Shown piece by piece: positions 1-7,923 of a stretch of DNA of 64,000 nucleotides. The position numbers and the translations under genes are program-made. This stretch comes from Arsenophonus nilaparvatae (GTDB lineage: Bacteria > Pseudomonadota > Gammaproteobacteria > Enterobacterales > Enterobacteriaceae). Position 1 is the stretch's first letter, and every line of letters starts with the position of its first letter. The notes beneath the pieces are model-generated. The model worked only from the letters and a program-made list of their open reading frames with translations. It had not been told where the DNA came from and ran no database searches. The stretch lies in the NCBI RefSeq assembly GCF_000757905.1, contig NZ_JRLH01000011.1, one strand, 5' to 3'.

Positions 1-578
1 GTTCCCCAAGGGCTATGCGTTAAGGCTTTTACGACAATCATGGCCAAAACAGCAAGAATAATCACCATAATCATAAAGCAAGCAATAAGGATCGTGATCC
101 CTGCGATATTTCCCATTTCGGTTTTTACCAATTCACCAAGTGAACGTCCATCACGGCGAACAGATACAAACAGCACCATCAGATCTTGCATTGCACCAGC
201 AAAAACAACTCCCGCTAATATCCACAGCATACCAGGCAAATAGCCCATTTGTGCAGCAAGCACTGGCCCAACTAAAGGACCCGCTCCGGCAATGGCAGCG
301 AAATGATGACCAAATAGGATTTTTTTATTGGTTGGTACATAATCTAAGCCATCATTATAGCGAAGAGCGGGAGTCATGCGAGTCGGATCGATAGCAAGAA
401 CCTGATTGGCGATATAGCGCCCATAGTAACGATAGGCAATTAAGTAGATACAAACTGCTGCAACAACAATCCATAATGCGTTAATTTGTTCACCTCGATT
501 GAGGGCAATATAACCCAATGAAAAGGCACCTAGCAGAGCAAAAATAACCCAGCTCAGAGGTTTAATAACGTTATTCAT
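1..578 (-). CDS. cstA: Carbon starvation protein CstA, peptide/pyruvate transporter (N-terminal part, cut by window edge)
   Basis: About 192 N-terminal residues are visible on the minus strand; the gene runs off the left end of the window. The protein starts MNNVIKPLSW and contains YIALNRGEQINALWIVVAA, LDYVPTNKK, FGHHFAAIAGAGPLVGPVLA and RRDGRSLGELVK, which follow E. coli CstA closely and fit it better than the paralogue BtsT. CstA is an inner-membrane carrier induced under carbon limitation and implicated in peptide and pyruvate uptake. Several hydrophobic segments are visible (about residues 10-28, 36-52, 90-125 and 165-185). The ATG at 576-578 is preceded by GGAG eight bases upstream, which supports this start. 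The family is about 700 residues long, so roughly a quarter is shown. Confidence 0.93.
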   Translation of the reverse strand, partial: MNNVIKPLSWVIFALLGAFSLGYIALNRGEQINALWIVVAAVCIYLIAYRYYGRYIANQVLAIDPTRMTPALRYNDGLDYVPTNKKILFGHHFAAIAGAGPLVGPVLAAQMGYLPGMLWILAGVVFAGAMQDLMVLFVSVRRDGRSLGELVKTEMGNIAGITILIACFMIMVIILAVLAMIVVKALTHSPWG

Positions 579-968
579 ATTAGCTCCATCTAATGTTGTT
601 ATTAGTAAAAAAGTGATGATCTCCATTCTTATAATCTATTTTGCTTAAAGCTCAACTAGCTGAAACGTGCTAACCGATGAGATGTAAAAATTATTTTGCA
701 TAATTGTTAATTTGGTCACTTTCCTATTTACTGTGAAACAGGCTAGTTGTATCGTTTTTTATTTGTAACTAATAATTATTTTCTGTAAAAGAGCATGATT
801 AGAAATAATTAATTTTTCTATGTTTAAATGGACTATTTATTTTGCTTTATTAATTTAGTTTGAGCGGGATTAAATAGCATTTTTTATTTTTTTTTAATAA
901 ATAATAAGAATAACGCCAAATAAAAGCAGTAAGCACAGAAGTTATTTTTTAATAAGAGGTATTTTTTA
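579..968. other. AT-rich intergenic region between divergent cstA and chaperone gene
   Basis: This stretch separates two divergent genes and must carry both promoters. It is very AT-rich with poly-T and poly-A runs. A half-site TGTGA (near 731) could belong to a CRP site for cstA, but no convincing second half is seen. An AAGAGGT ribosome-binding site lies just before the GTG at 969. Confidence 0.5.
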
Positions 969-1364
969 GTGCATCAACTTGCTATTTTCCACCAAAAAGT
1001 ATCATTACTTTTTAATCATATTGGTCTTGAACCAATAGAAAAAACATCCAAACAGGAAACTTTCAGTTTAACTATTGATAATAAATTTGACTTTTATTTG
1101 GGGTTAATTGATCAGTTTGATTGGTATATTTTTACTGATTTAGGTCATGTAAATGAGTTAACGCAAAAAAATATTACTCTTTTATCTTTATTGCATTTTA
1201 ATAATTTGACCCAGCTACGTTGGCAACCAATTGCCGCACTTAATGAAGAACAACATCTTATATTATGGGTGAAATTGCCTTTATATGAGATCAACACATA
1301 TGAAATTATTGATACTTTTGAATTATTGCTTGAAAAATCAGAACAATGTATAGCTGAAAAGTAA
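969..1364 (+). CDS. Type III secretion chaperone-like protein (SicP/SycH, CesT-like)
   Basis: A 131-residue protein of the size and alternating hydrophobic pattern of class I type III secretion chaperones (SicP, SycH, CesT fold). These act as cytoplasmic homodimers that keep one effector partly unfolded and deliver it to the secretion machine. Features that fit are the N-terminal helix around residues 3-17, beta-strand-like segments (FSLTIDNKFDFYLGLID, WYIFTDLG, HLILWVKLP) and a C-terminal helix. The start is a GTG with AAGAGGT about 9 bases upstream. The gene lies 27 bp before the YopH-like phosphatase gene, the usual chaperone-effector arrangement, so its client is probably that protein. 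No single residue is diagnostic; the call rests on length, pattern and context. Confidence 0.65.
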   Translation: MHQLAIFHQKVSLLFNHIGLEPIEKTSKQETFSLTIDNKFDFYLGLIDQFDWYIFTDLGHVNELTQKNITLLSLLHFNNLTQLRWQPIAALNEEQHLILWVKLPLYEINTYEIIDTFELLLEKSEQCIAEK

Positions 1365-1391
1365 TAGATTAACTTAAAAATAAGGGGTTTT

Positions 1392-3551
1392 ATGATGCCT
1401 AATATCTTACCGATTTATAATAATGTAATGCCTAATACCAATTATGCCTCAGATGAAGCATCTGGAGGCCAAAATGGGACGCAAAAAACTGAGTATCAAG
1501 GGCGTAATATTATCAAGAATAGCGAATCAGCGTCCATTTTGTTACGGCACAAACCCCATTTAGATACTGAAACGGATCTAGACAGTAATCAAACGTGGCG
1601 TCATGCTGGTATGAATTTTGAGATTGATGTAACGCCACCGGAAATTCCAGCAAAACCTACTGTGGCGGAAAAAAAGTTAACCAACCCACCGCAGCTTCCT
1701 CCTAAGCCAAAATTAGGTGCGACAGAAACCCTGAATATACCATCAGAAAAAGCGGTTGCCAGTAAAGTATCGAGTGCGGCAAGCATAATTGGCGATGATG
1801 GTATTCCTCTCAGTAACCAACGAAATAATAAGCTTTTGCTGGCTGAGGCAACTTTAGTTAAAGCGCCGGATGGTAAGTTATTACCCGCAAATCGCGTGCA
1901 AATTGCGGATCGGAATGTGGCAATGATCAGTGAGTATCCTAAAACAGAATATTTAGAAAGTTATTTTAAAATGCTATCTGATAATCAAACGCCACTTCTG
2001 GTTGTCTTGGCATCAAATAAGGACATTGAGACTGGAGGCTTACCTGAATATTTTAAGCAAAGTGGAAAGTATGGCAGTGTGTCAGTTAAGGTTGAAAAGG
2101 GTGTGGAAAATCGATCTGCTGGCAAATTTAACTATGACGAGTATCAAATAGAAATTAAGGAGGGTAAGCATTCATATCAAGTGCCTGTTATTCATATTAA
2201 TAATTGGCAAGGAAAAAATAACATCAATAATGAAGGGTTAAAGGCTATCGCTGATCGTATTAATCTGGCAAGCCATGATCATTCGACTGAGCTTTACCAA
2301 AAAAATAATAAAACAGTACATGATCTCAATAAAGTATTACCAGTAATACATGGTAGTAAAGGATATGACCGCTCGGCTTTTCTGGTTGCCGCAACTCAAG
2401 TATCTAAACTTAGTAATAAATTGAGTGCTGAAAAAATTATTAACGAAATAAAAAATTCCACTAGCGCAAAAATATTAGATAAAACAACACAGCTGGACTT
2501 ACTTAAGCAATTTGAAGAAACGAAGGGTAATTACATTCGTGATAAAAGATCATCTGCTAAGATGGATGAAGGTACCACTAAATTAGAAAATGCTACTGAT
2601 ACAGATATACTACCAACAAAATTAAAGAGAATGTTAAGTGATCCAGAGGTACCCGCACCGCCATTACCGCCACGTAGAATGTCAGCAGAAGACCAACAAC
2701 AAACCGTTCTACTAGCTAAAGATCTATTTCAACGGTTAGCGGACAACTTTAGCGATGTCAACATAGACAAATCACAATATATTGAGAAAGTTGAGAATCA
2801 GCGGTTTGGCAATATCTGGACTGCAAAAGCAACGGCTGTGACAGCCCCGAATGGTCAGCCTTTACCCGCTAATCGGGTACAAATTGCTGCTCAGAATGTC
2901 GCTATTGCTTGCCAATATCCAAAACCAAAATCAATGGAAGATTATTTTAAGATGTTGGTGGCTAATCGGACACCTGCACTGGTTGTATTGGCATCAGAAA
3001 AAGATATTAATCCGGAATTTGGCGAGAAATTGCCCGAATATTTTAGAAAAAGCAATCAATATGGTGATGTTTTAGTCACTGCAAAAGCTAACGGTGAGGG
3101 TAAATTAGCTGACCGATTAGATTATCAGCAATATTTATTGCAAGTCACCGAAAAAGGTCAAGATGCTAAAGTTACCATACCTGTTATTCATGTTCCTAAT
3201 TGGCCGGATCGAACTGCCTCTGGTAATAAAGGATTAAGAGAATTAGCTGAGCTTGTTAATGCAGTTGTCGATAAAAAAATTAATATGTATCAGAAAAAGG
3301 GAAGTAGAGCGATAGGCGATAAAAATAAATTATTACCAGTAATACATTGTCGAGCTGGGGTTGGGCGTACTGGTCAACTACTTGCCACAATGGAATTAAT
3401 AAAACCAGAAAGTAATTTAAGTTTAGAAAAAATTGTTACAGATATGCGTAACACACGTAATCGACAAATGGTTCAAACATCAGAACAAATGCAAGCGTTG
3501 GCTATGTTAGCTGTTGAACAAGGTAAACCAATTTCCGATAAAAAAGCGTAA
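1392..3551 (+). CDS. YopH-like tandem protein tyrosine phosphatase effector; first domain a pseudophosphatase
   Basis: A 719-residue protein with two copies of the YopH/SptP-type tyrosine phosphatase domain, about residues 140-375 and 445-715. Both copies contain PANRVQIA, a YPK motif, SYFKML/DYFKML, LVVLAS and LPEYF. Domain 2 looks active: WPD loop W604-P605-D606, P-loop H652-C653-R654-A-G-V-G-R659-T660, and a Q-loop-like MVQTSEQ. Domain 1 has WQG at 272-274 instead of WPD, and H320-G321-S-K-G-Y-D-R327-S, so both the catalytic Cys and the general-acid Asp are lost. Proline-rich stretches lie at 82-107 and 418-428 (APPLPPR). The start may be 1392 or the adjacent ATG at 1395, which is better spaced from AAGGGG at 1382. 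The family dephosphorylates host focal-adhesion and signalling proteins after type III injection. A chaperone-like gene precedes it. The role of domain 1 is inferred to be binding rather than catalysis. Confidence 0.85.
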   Translation: MMPNILPIYNNVMPNTNYASDEASGGQNGTQKTEYQGRNIIKNSESASILLRHKPHLDTETDLDSNQTWRHAGMNFEIDVTPPEIPAKPTVAEKKLTNPPQLPPKPKLGATETLNIPSEKAVASKVSSAASIIGDDGIPLSNQRNNKLLLAEATLVKAPDGKLLPANRVQIADRNVAMISEYPKTEYLESYFKMLSDNQTPLLVVLASNKDIETGGLPEYFKQSGKYGSVSVKVEKGVENRSAGKFNYDEYQIEIKEGKHSYQVPVIHINNWQGKNNINNEGLKAIADRINLASHDHSTELYQKNNKTVHDLNKVLPVIHGSKGYDRSAFLVAATQVSKLSNKLSAEKIINEIKNSTSAKILDKTTQLDLLKQFEETKGNYIRDKRSSAKMDEGTTKLENATDTDILPTKLKRMLSDPEVPAPPLPPRRMSAEDQQQTVLLAKDLFQRLADNFSDVNIDKSQYIEKVENQRFGNIWTAKATAVTAPNGQPLPANRVQIAAQNVAIACQYPKPKSMEDYFKMLVANRTPALVVLASEKDINPEFGEKLPEYFRKSNQYGDVLVTAKANGEGKLADRLDYQQYLLQVTEKGQDAKVTIPVIHVPNWPDRTASGNKGLRELAELVNAVVDKKINMYQKKGSRAIGDKNKLLPVIHCRAGVGRTGQLLATMELIKPESNLSLEKIVTDMRNTRNRQMVQTSEQMQALAMLAVEQGKPISDKKA

Positions 3552-4228
3552 GCTATATTTTAGCAGCCTAATTTATATAGTATAAATTAGTTTTTTTTCC
3601 TGATAATTGCCTGTATATACGCTGCTGCTGGCTTGTCTTTAGAGCCCTTCAGTAGCGTTTAGTACAGGCCTATTTTTTGCTGCCAATCGCATTTTCGGTA
3701 TAAATTCAATATCGTTACTTGTTGATGGCCTTATGGTAAATATGCAGGATAAAGCCAGACGGCCCGCGGTATAAAAATATACAACTATCCTCAGTAACGC
3801 TTGTTAGCCTTATTAGTCTAACATTCATTTGTCACCACCATTCTCAATGTGACGGGCTCATTTTAACCTGTTTTAAGCCATCACGTTAGATTATGATCAT
3901 TAACTCGCTATGAAAAAATATATACTATTCAATCAGTATCAACGGCTAGTCAGACCGATTATTGTTCCTGGCTAAGATAGATATCTACAGAATGTAGCAA
4001 CAGTAACAAACTGCCAAAAGTACTGTTGCCATTACCTTGTTAGGTAAGTATGAATAATTTATTATCCTGAGTGCGATAGAACTCAGCAAGTTTATCAGGG
4101 AGTGCAGTAACAGAAATGGAATGTCTAATTTTTTTAACTAAACTAATCTTCAATGGTAATTAAGTAAATATACATAGTGTTGCAGTTATTATATTGCCTA
4201 GTTATAATTTTTTCAGTTTGATCTATTG
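3552..4228. other. Non-coding stretch between phosphatase gene and riboswitch
   Basis: No open frame of useful length is seen on either strand. Base composition is less AT-rich than other gaps around 3600-3900, which may mean it holds remnants of an older gene, but I could not recognise one. The promoter for the riboswitch and sugE must lie at the right end. Confidence 0.4.
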
Positions 4229-4273
4229 CTCAGGACGACCTGAGAAATATCATTTTGTTGGGGACGACCCTAG
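4229..4273 (+). promoter_or_regulatory. Guanidine-II (mini-ykkC) riboswitch
   Basis: Two short hairpins both carry the hallmark ACGA loop. The first is CTCAGG-ACGA-CCTGAG (4229-4244). The second is TTGGGG-ACGA-CCCTAG (4258-4273), with G-U wobbles near its base. They are joined by 13 bases. This architecture is that of the guanidine-II riboswitch, which turns on guanidinium exporters when guanidine binds. The second hairpin ends 5 bases before the AGGAGG ribosome-binding site of sugE, which suggests control of translation initiation. Confidence 0.9.
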
Positions 4274-4288
4274 TTGTTAGGAGGAATG

Positions 4289-4603
4289 ATGGCCTGGTTA
4301 ATTTTATTAATAGCCGGTTTACTTGAAATCGTTTGGGCAATAGGATTGAAATATACCCAAGGATTTACCAGATTAACCCCCAGTATTATTACTTTAGTTG
4401 CCATGTTGTTTAGTGTAGTGTTATTAGCTTATGCAATGAAAACATTGCCGACGGGTACTGCATATGCGGTTTGGACAGGTATTGGTGCAGTTGGCACGGC
4501 GATAATTGGGATTATTTTTCTTGGTGAATCAGCCAGTTTATTCCGCTTATTAAGCCTGGGGCTAATTTTTGCTGGGATTATTGGGCTAAAACTGGCACAT
4601 TAA
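4289..4603 (+). CDS. sugE: Guanidinium exporter SugE/Gdx (SMR family)
   Basis: A 104-residue small multidrug resistance protein with four hydrophobic segments (about 2-20, 28-50, 57-77, 83-102). It carries the essential membrane Glu in AGLLEIVWAIGLKY and the TAYAVWTGIGAVGTAI motif of the guanidinium exporter subgroup. It works as an antiparallel dimer in the inner membrane, exchanging guanidinium for protons. I chose the ATG at 4289 because AGGAGG lies at 4279-4284 and the sequence then begins MAWLILLIAGLLE, like E. coli SugE (105 residues). The upstream TTG at 4274 would run through the ribosome-binding site, and the ATG at 4286 is too close to it. The preceding guanidine-II riboswitch independently supports the substrate. 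Confidence 0.95.
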   Translation: MAWLILLIAGLLEIVWAIGLKYTQGFTRLTPSIITLVAMLFSVVLLAYAMKTLPTGTAYAVWTGIGAVGTAIIGIIFLGESASLFRLLSLGLIFAGIIGLKLAH

Positions 4604-5222
4604 TTTTAAAGTTATTTATTATAGCCAAATATTTATTTTGTCATGGCATATTTAATACGGGGCATGGATATTTATTCATGCCCTGATTAATTTAGTACTG
4701 AATTCGGCTAATCATAAGTAAAATTTTTATGAATAATAAGTGAGTTTAGTTTATTTATATATTGTTGCTAGTGGTGTTTTATGCAAAAAATCGGCATAGC
4801 AAATTGGAAATATAAGCAGAATAAAATAAATTAATAAACTATTTAGAAAATATTATTTATTTTATTACTAAATTTGGTAAATATCATTTTCACATCATAA
4901 AAAAGATAATATTAATTAATAATAAAAATCTTATTATAATTTTTTTACTACTAGTTAAATTTGGCTATATTTGAAAAATAATTTCCTCGATTAAGTGATT
5001 AAATTAGTGCCTATATGCTGATAAATTATTATATCAATATAGTGAACAGTTAAGAAAAAGTTTTCTTATCGGTTTTTCTTGATAATTATCTTATCATCGG
5101 TATGACAAAAATAACCGGTTCGGTTAAACCCGTTGTTTATCCATTTTTGGGATAGCAAAGCATGATCAAATAATTATTAAGATTAAAAATAAAACTTATT
5201 AATTAATTTTATCGAGGTTTTT
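4604..5222. other. AT-rich intergenic region, no gene seen
   Basis: About 620 bases of very AT-rich sequence with stops in all frames. The only distinctive part is around 5050-5140, with short imperfect repeats of TTATC and a GGTTCGGTTAAACC segment. A promoter for the hydrolase gene at 5223 presumably lies here. GAGGT precedes that start. Confidence 0.4.
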
Positions 5223-6356
5223 ATGACAATATTAACGGTCTATTTTTGTGGTACAGGAGTTACTAAATTTGAGGATTCAAATAAGCAGTATTGGCAAGGT
5301 GAATTAGTCTCGATGTTGGCATCAAATAATTTAGGTCGTGAATTTGCAGAATGGATTATTATTGATGGTCCTGGAAGTGGAAATCTTCAGCAAGATGAAC
5401 TCTGGGTAAAAGATGGAGGGTATCATAATTGGACTGGAGTAGGTTTTGGTAAGGGCTGGAAAGAAAATGTGCAGCATGCAATCCATATTATTAAAGGTAA
5501 TTTTGATTGGCAGCGAGAGAAACTGACTGAAAAACAGTATAACCTGCTCAAAAAAGCCAATATAGCCATTGATGACGTAGAAGTATCAGGTTCTTATTTC
5601 TGGCGGCATTATGATTATGGCAATCGAAAAGTTTCTCAGCAGCAATTGCAACAACAAATTATTAAAATGTATCGCAAAGGCGGGGTTATACCCAGTCAGG
5701 TTAATATAGTAGGTTGGAGCCGAGGAGGCGTTAGTTGTCATATGCTCGCCAATGCGATGTTAGAAGATGAGCTTTTAAAAGAAATTCCAGTAAATATTTT
5801 TGCTATTGATCCTGTGCCTGGCCCATTAAATTTCCAAAATGAAAAGGTTTCGTTAGGTAAGAATGTTAAAGAATATGTTGCTTTTTATGCTAAAGACGAA
5901 CGTTCGAAGGGTTTTTGTTGTGTAATTCCGAAAACGGATAGTGCAACGATTGTTCGTATATTTCCTATGCGTGGTCGACATGCAACTCTTGTCGGTAATG
6001 CATCTCTTGATAGTGTTGGCGAAGGCAAAGTTTTATATCAGCCAGGGTTAATTGTTCGTCACTTTGCCGAAGTCTGTTTAACTCGATGGGGTGTTAAGCT
6101 AGATAAAAAGTTGGAATTGAGCGATCGAGATTTATTAGAATTACATCAGTCGATAGCAAAAAATAGTGATCTCTATCAAGACATACAAAATTATTCCTAT
6201 ACGCAACTCACTGAAAAAAATGGCAATGAACGCAATGTTTCCTATGGTGATGAAGGTAGTCAATTTTCTTTAATTAGAGGTAATCAATTTTTGCCAGAGT
6301 CAGGGTTAATTTCTGATTTCTTGGTTGATCCTTTGATTTATGATGGTATTAAATAA
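5223..6356 (+). CDS. Putative secreted alpha/beta-hydrolase (lipase-like effector), GWSRGG motif
   Basis: A 377-residue protein with no signal peptide. It has an alpha/beta-hydrolase nucleophile elbow VGWSRGG (Ser166), a plausible acid Asp196 in AIDPVPGP and a plausible His253 in MRGRHATL. The spacing fits a Ser-Asp-His triad. The N-terminal CGTGVTKF and the GxSxG context resemble bacterial lipase-like effectors delivered to other cells (type VI Tle-like and related families), but I cannot place it in a named family with certainty. It has a good ribosome-binding site (GAGGT, 4 bases before the ATG) and stands alone between two long gaps. It could instead be a cytoplasmic esterase; effector status is inferred from the motif style and from the other effector-like genes nearby. 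Confidence 0.6.
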   Translation: MTILTVYFCGTGVTKFEDSNKQYWQGELVSMLASNNLGREFAEWIIIDGPGSGNLQQDELWVKDGGYHNWTGVGFGKGWKENVQHAIHIIKGNFDWQREKLTEKQYNLLKKANIAIDDVEVSGSYFWRHYDYGNRKVSQQQLQQQIIKMYRKGGVIPSQVNIVGWSRGGVSCHMLANAMLEDELLKEIPVNIFAIDPVPGPLNFQNEKVSLGKNVKEYVAFYAKDERSKGFCCVIPKTDSATIVRIFPMRGRHATLVGNASLDSVGEGKVLYQPGLIVRHFAEVCLTRWGVKLDKKLELSDRDLLELHQSIAKNSDLYQDIQNYSYTQLTEKNGNERNVSYGDEGSQFSLIRGNQFLPESGLISDFLVDPLIYDGIK

Positions 6357-6459
6357 AAATCAGTGAATAAAGCTCAATTAAATAAATATTTGTTTATTAG
6401 ATATTTTTATTTAGAAGTGTATTTACATTGTAATAAATAAGTGGAAAAATCTGCAGTAA

Positions 6460-6520
6460 CTCCTATAAGAATAATAGAGAACAAAGTTCTCCATGCTTAA
6501 TTAAGCTACATTAGGAGAGG
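6460..6520 (+). promoter_or_regulatory. Candidate RNA thermometer masking the hsp20 ribosome-binding site
   Basis: CTCCTA at 6460-6465 is fully complementary to TAGGAG at 6512-6517, which contains most of the ribosome-binding site AGGAGAGG (6513-6520). Inside this pairing lie a perfect 6-bp hairpin, GAGAAC-AAA-GTTCTC (6477-6491), and the 12-base palindrome GCTTAATTAAGC (6495-6506). Multi-hairpin 5' leaders that hide the ribosome-binding site until heat melts them (ROSE and related elements) are typical of small heat-shock genes. The specific fold is predicted by eye. Confidence 0.55.
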
Positions 6521-6526
6521 TCTATT

Positions 6527-7039
6527 ATGATTCGTCCATTAAGGTTATTTCCAACTTTAACAAATGATTTATATTCTGACAGATTTGATAAGATAGATAA
6601 GTTATTTAGTCACTTAACTGGCGTTAAGCCGCTATCATTACCAAGTGAGTCCTACAATTTAAAGAAAATTGATGATACCCATTATGAACTAATAATCAGT
6701 GTTCCAGGTTTTACTGAAAATGAATTAGATGTTTCGTTTTCTAATGGGCAATTGTTTGTTGTTGGTGATCATAAAGAAGAAACTCCAAAAAAAGGTGAAT
6801 GGCTTCACCAAGGTATTTCTCATCGATCCTTCTCTGCCCAATATTCATTAGGTAAAAATGCTAAAATCCAAAATGCTGAATTATGTGATGGCTTACTTAA
6901 AATTCATCTTGAATATGAGATCCCTAAAGATGAAAAGGTAAAAAAAATCACAATCAAAAAAGGCAAAAAAAATGAGTCTAAAAAATTAAAAGCCACTAAA
7001 AAACCAGCAGTGGCCAAAAAAACACAAAAAGCTAAATAA
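6527..7039 (+). CDS. Small heat-shock protein, Hsp20/IbpA family, with Lys-rich tail
   Basis: A 170-residue protein with an alpha-crystallin domain at about residues 40-140. IbpA-like signatures are YNLKKIDDTHYELIISVPGF, NGQLFVVGDHKE, WLHQGISHRSFSAQY and LCDGLLKIHLEYEIP. Such proteins form large oligomers that hold unfolding proteins for refolding by ClpB/DnaK. Unlike E. coli IbpA (137 residues), it carries an extra C-terminal tail of about 30 residues that is very rich in Lys and Ala (KKGKKNESKKLKATKK). The tail replaces the usual short extension and could bind nucleic acid or acidic surfaces; that is inference. It is monocistronic with its own terminator at 7091 and probable heat control through its leader. 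Confidence 0.9.
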   Translation: MIRPLRLFPTLTNDLYSDRFDKIDKLFSHLTGVKPLSLPSESYNLKKIDDTHYELIISVPGFTENELDVSFSNGQLFVVGDHKEETPKKGEWLHQGISHRSFSAQYSLGKNAKIQNAELCDGLLKIHLEYEIPKDEKVKKITIKKGKKNESKKLKATKKPAVAKKTQKAK

Positions 7040-7090
7040 TCTGCTGAAAATTAGGTATTACCTAATTAACTTAAATTGTAAAAAATTAAA

Positions 7091-7121
7091 GCCTCGCCAA
7101 TATTATGCGAGGCTTTTTTTT
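7091..7121 (+). terminator. Rho-independent terminator of hsp20
   Basis: A perfect 7-bp stem, GCCTCGC (7091-7097) with GCGAGGC (7107-7113), around a 9-base loop, followed by eight T. Confidence 0.93.
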
Positions 7122-7272
7122 AATTGTTGCATTATTGGAATCAATATAAATTCTTTCTTTCAACACTAATAATTTTTTTTAGTAGTAAAATTTAATTTGT
7201 TCTTAATTTCAGGTTTGTAATAAAAATTATCGATCTGAAATATTAAAATAATAGTGTAGTAGGAATTATATT

Positions 7273-7872
7273 ATGAATAAAATTCTTGTTTTAAAATCCA
7301 GTATCATGGGAAATAATTCTCAAACAAATACTTTGATAGATACTTATCTGACGGAAAGACAATTAAAAGGATTAAATGATGAAGTCGAGATACGTGATTT
7401 AGCTAAGCTTAATCTTCCTGTATTGAATAATGAACTATTTAATTCGATGCGAGGAGCGAGTGATTTCAGTGAAAAAGCCTTTAGCGCGGTCGCCCTATCA
7501 GATAAATTGATAGCCGAACTGAAAGGGAGTGATATCGTTGTTATCGGTGCACCCATGTATAATTTGAATGTGCCAACTCAGTTGAAAAATTGGTTTGATC
7601 TTGTTACCCGTGCAGGCGTTACGTTTAAATATACGGAAACTTATCCGATGGGATTAGTTGAAGGGGTACGTGCGGTTGTTGTCAGTTCTCGTGGTGGTAT
7701 CCACTTGGGACAAGAGACGGATGCAGTGACTCCTTATCTGAAATCGGTTTTAGGATTGATTGGTATCACTGATGTGGAATTTATTTATGCCGAAGGGATG
7801 GATATGAAACCTGATGGGCAAAAACAAGGGATTGCTAATGCTAATGCTAAAATTGCGAGTCTTATAGCGTAA
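7273..7872 (+). CDS. azoR: FMN-dependent NADH-azoreductase AzoR
   Basis: A 199-residue flavodoxin-fold protein matching E. coli AzoR (201 residues). It has the N-terminal phosphate-binding region ILVLKSSIMGNNSQTNTL, the FMN contact APMYNLNVPTQLKNWFDLVTRAGVTFKY and SSRGGIH. It reduces quinones and azo compounds by two electrons at NADH expense, in the cytoplasm as a homodimer, and protects against quinone and thiol stress. AGGA lies 8 bases before the ATG. It converges with the LysR gene 52 bp downstream; that regulator might control it, but this is only positional. Confidence 0.93.
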   Translation: MNKILVLKSSIMGNNSQTNTLIDTYLTERQLKGLNDEVEIRDLAKLNLPVLNNELFNSMRGASDFSEKAFSAVALSDKLIAELKGSDIVVIGAPMYNLNVPTQLKNWFDLVTRAGVTFKYTETYPMGLVEGVRAVVVSSRGGIHLGQETDAVTPYLKSVLGLIGITDVEFIYAEGMDMKPDGQKQGIANANAKIASLIA

Positions 7873-7923
7873 GCATGATGATTTGCTTACTGGCATGTAA
7901 AATGCCAGTAAATGCAAATCTGT

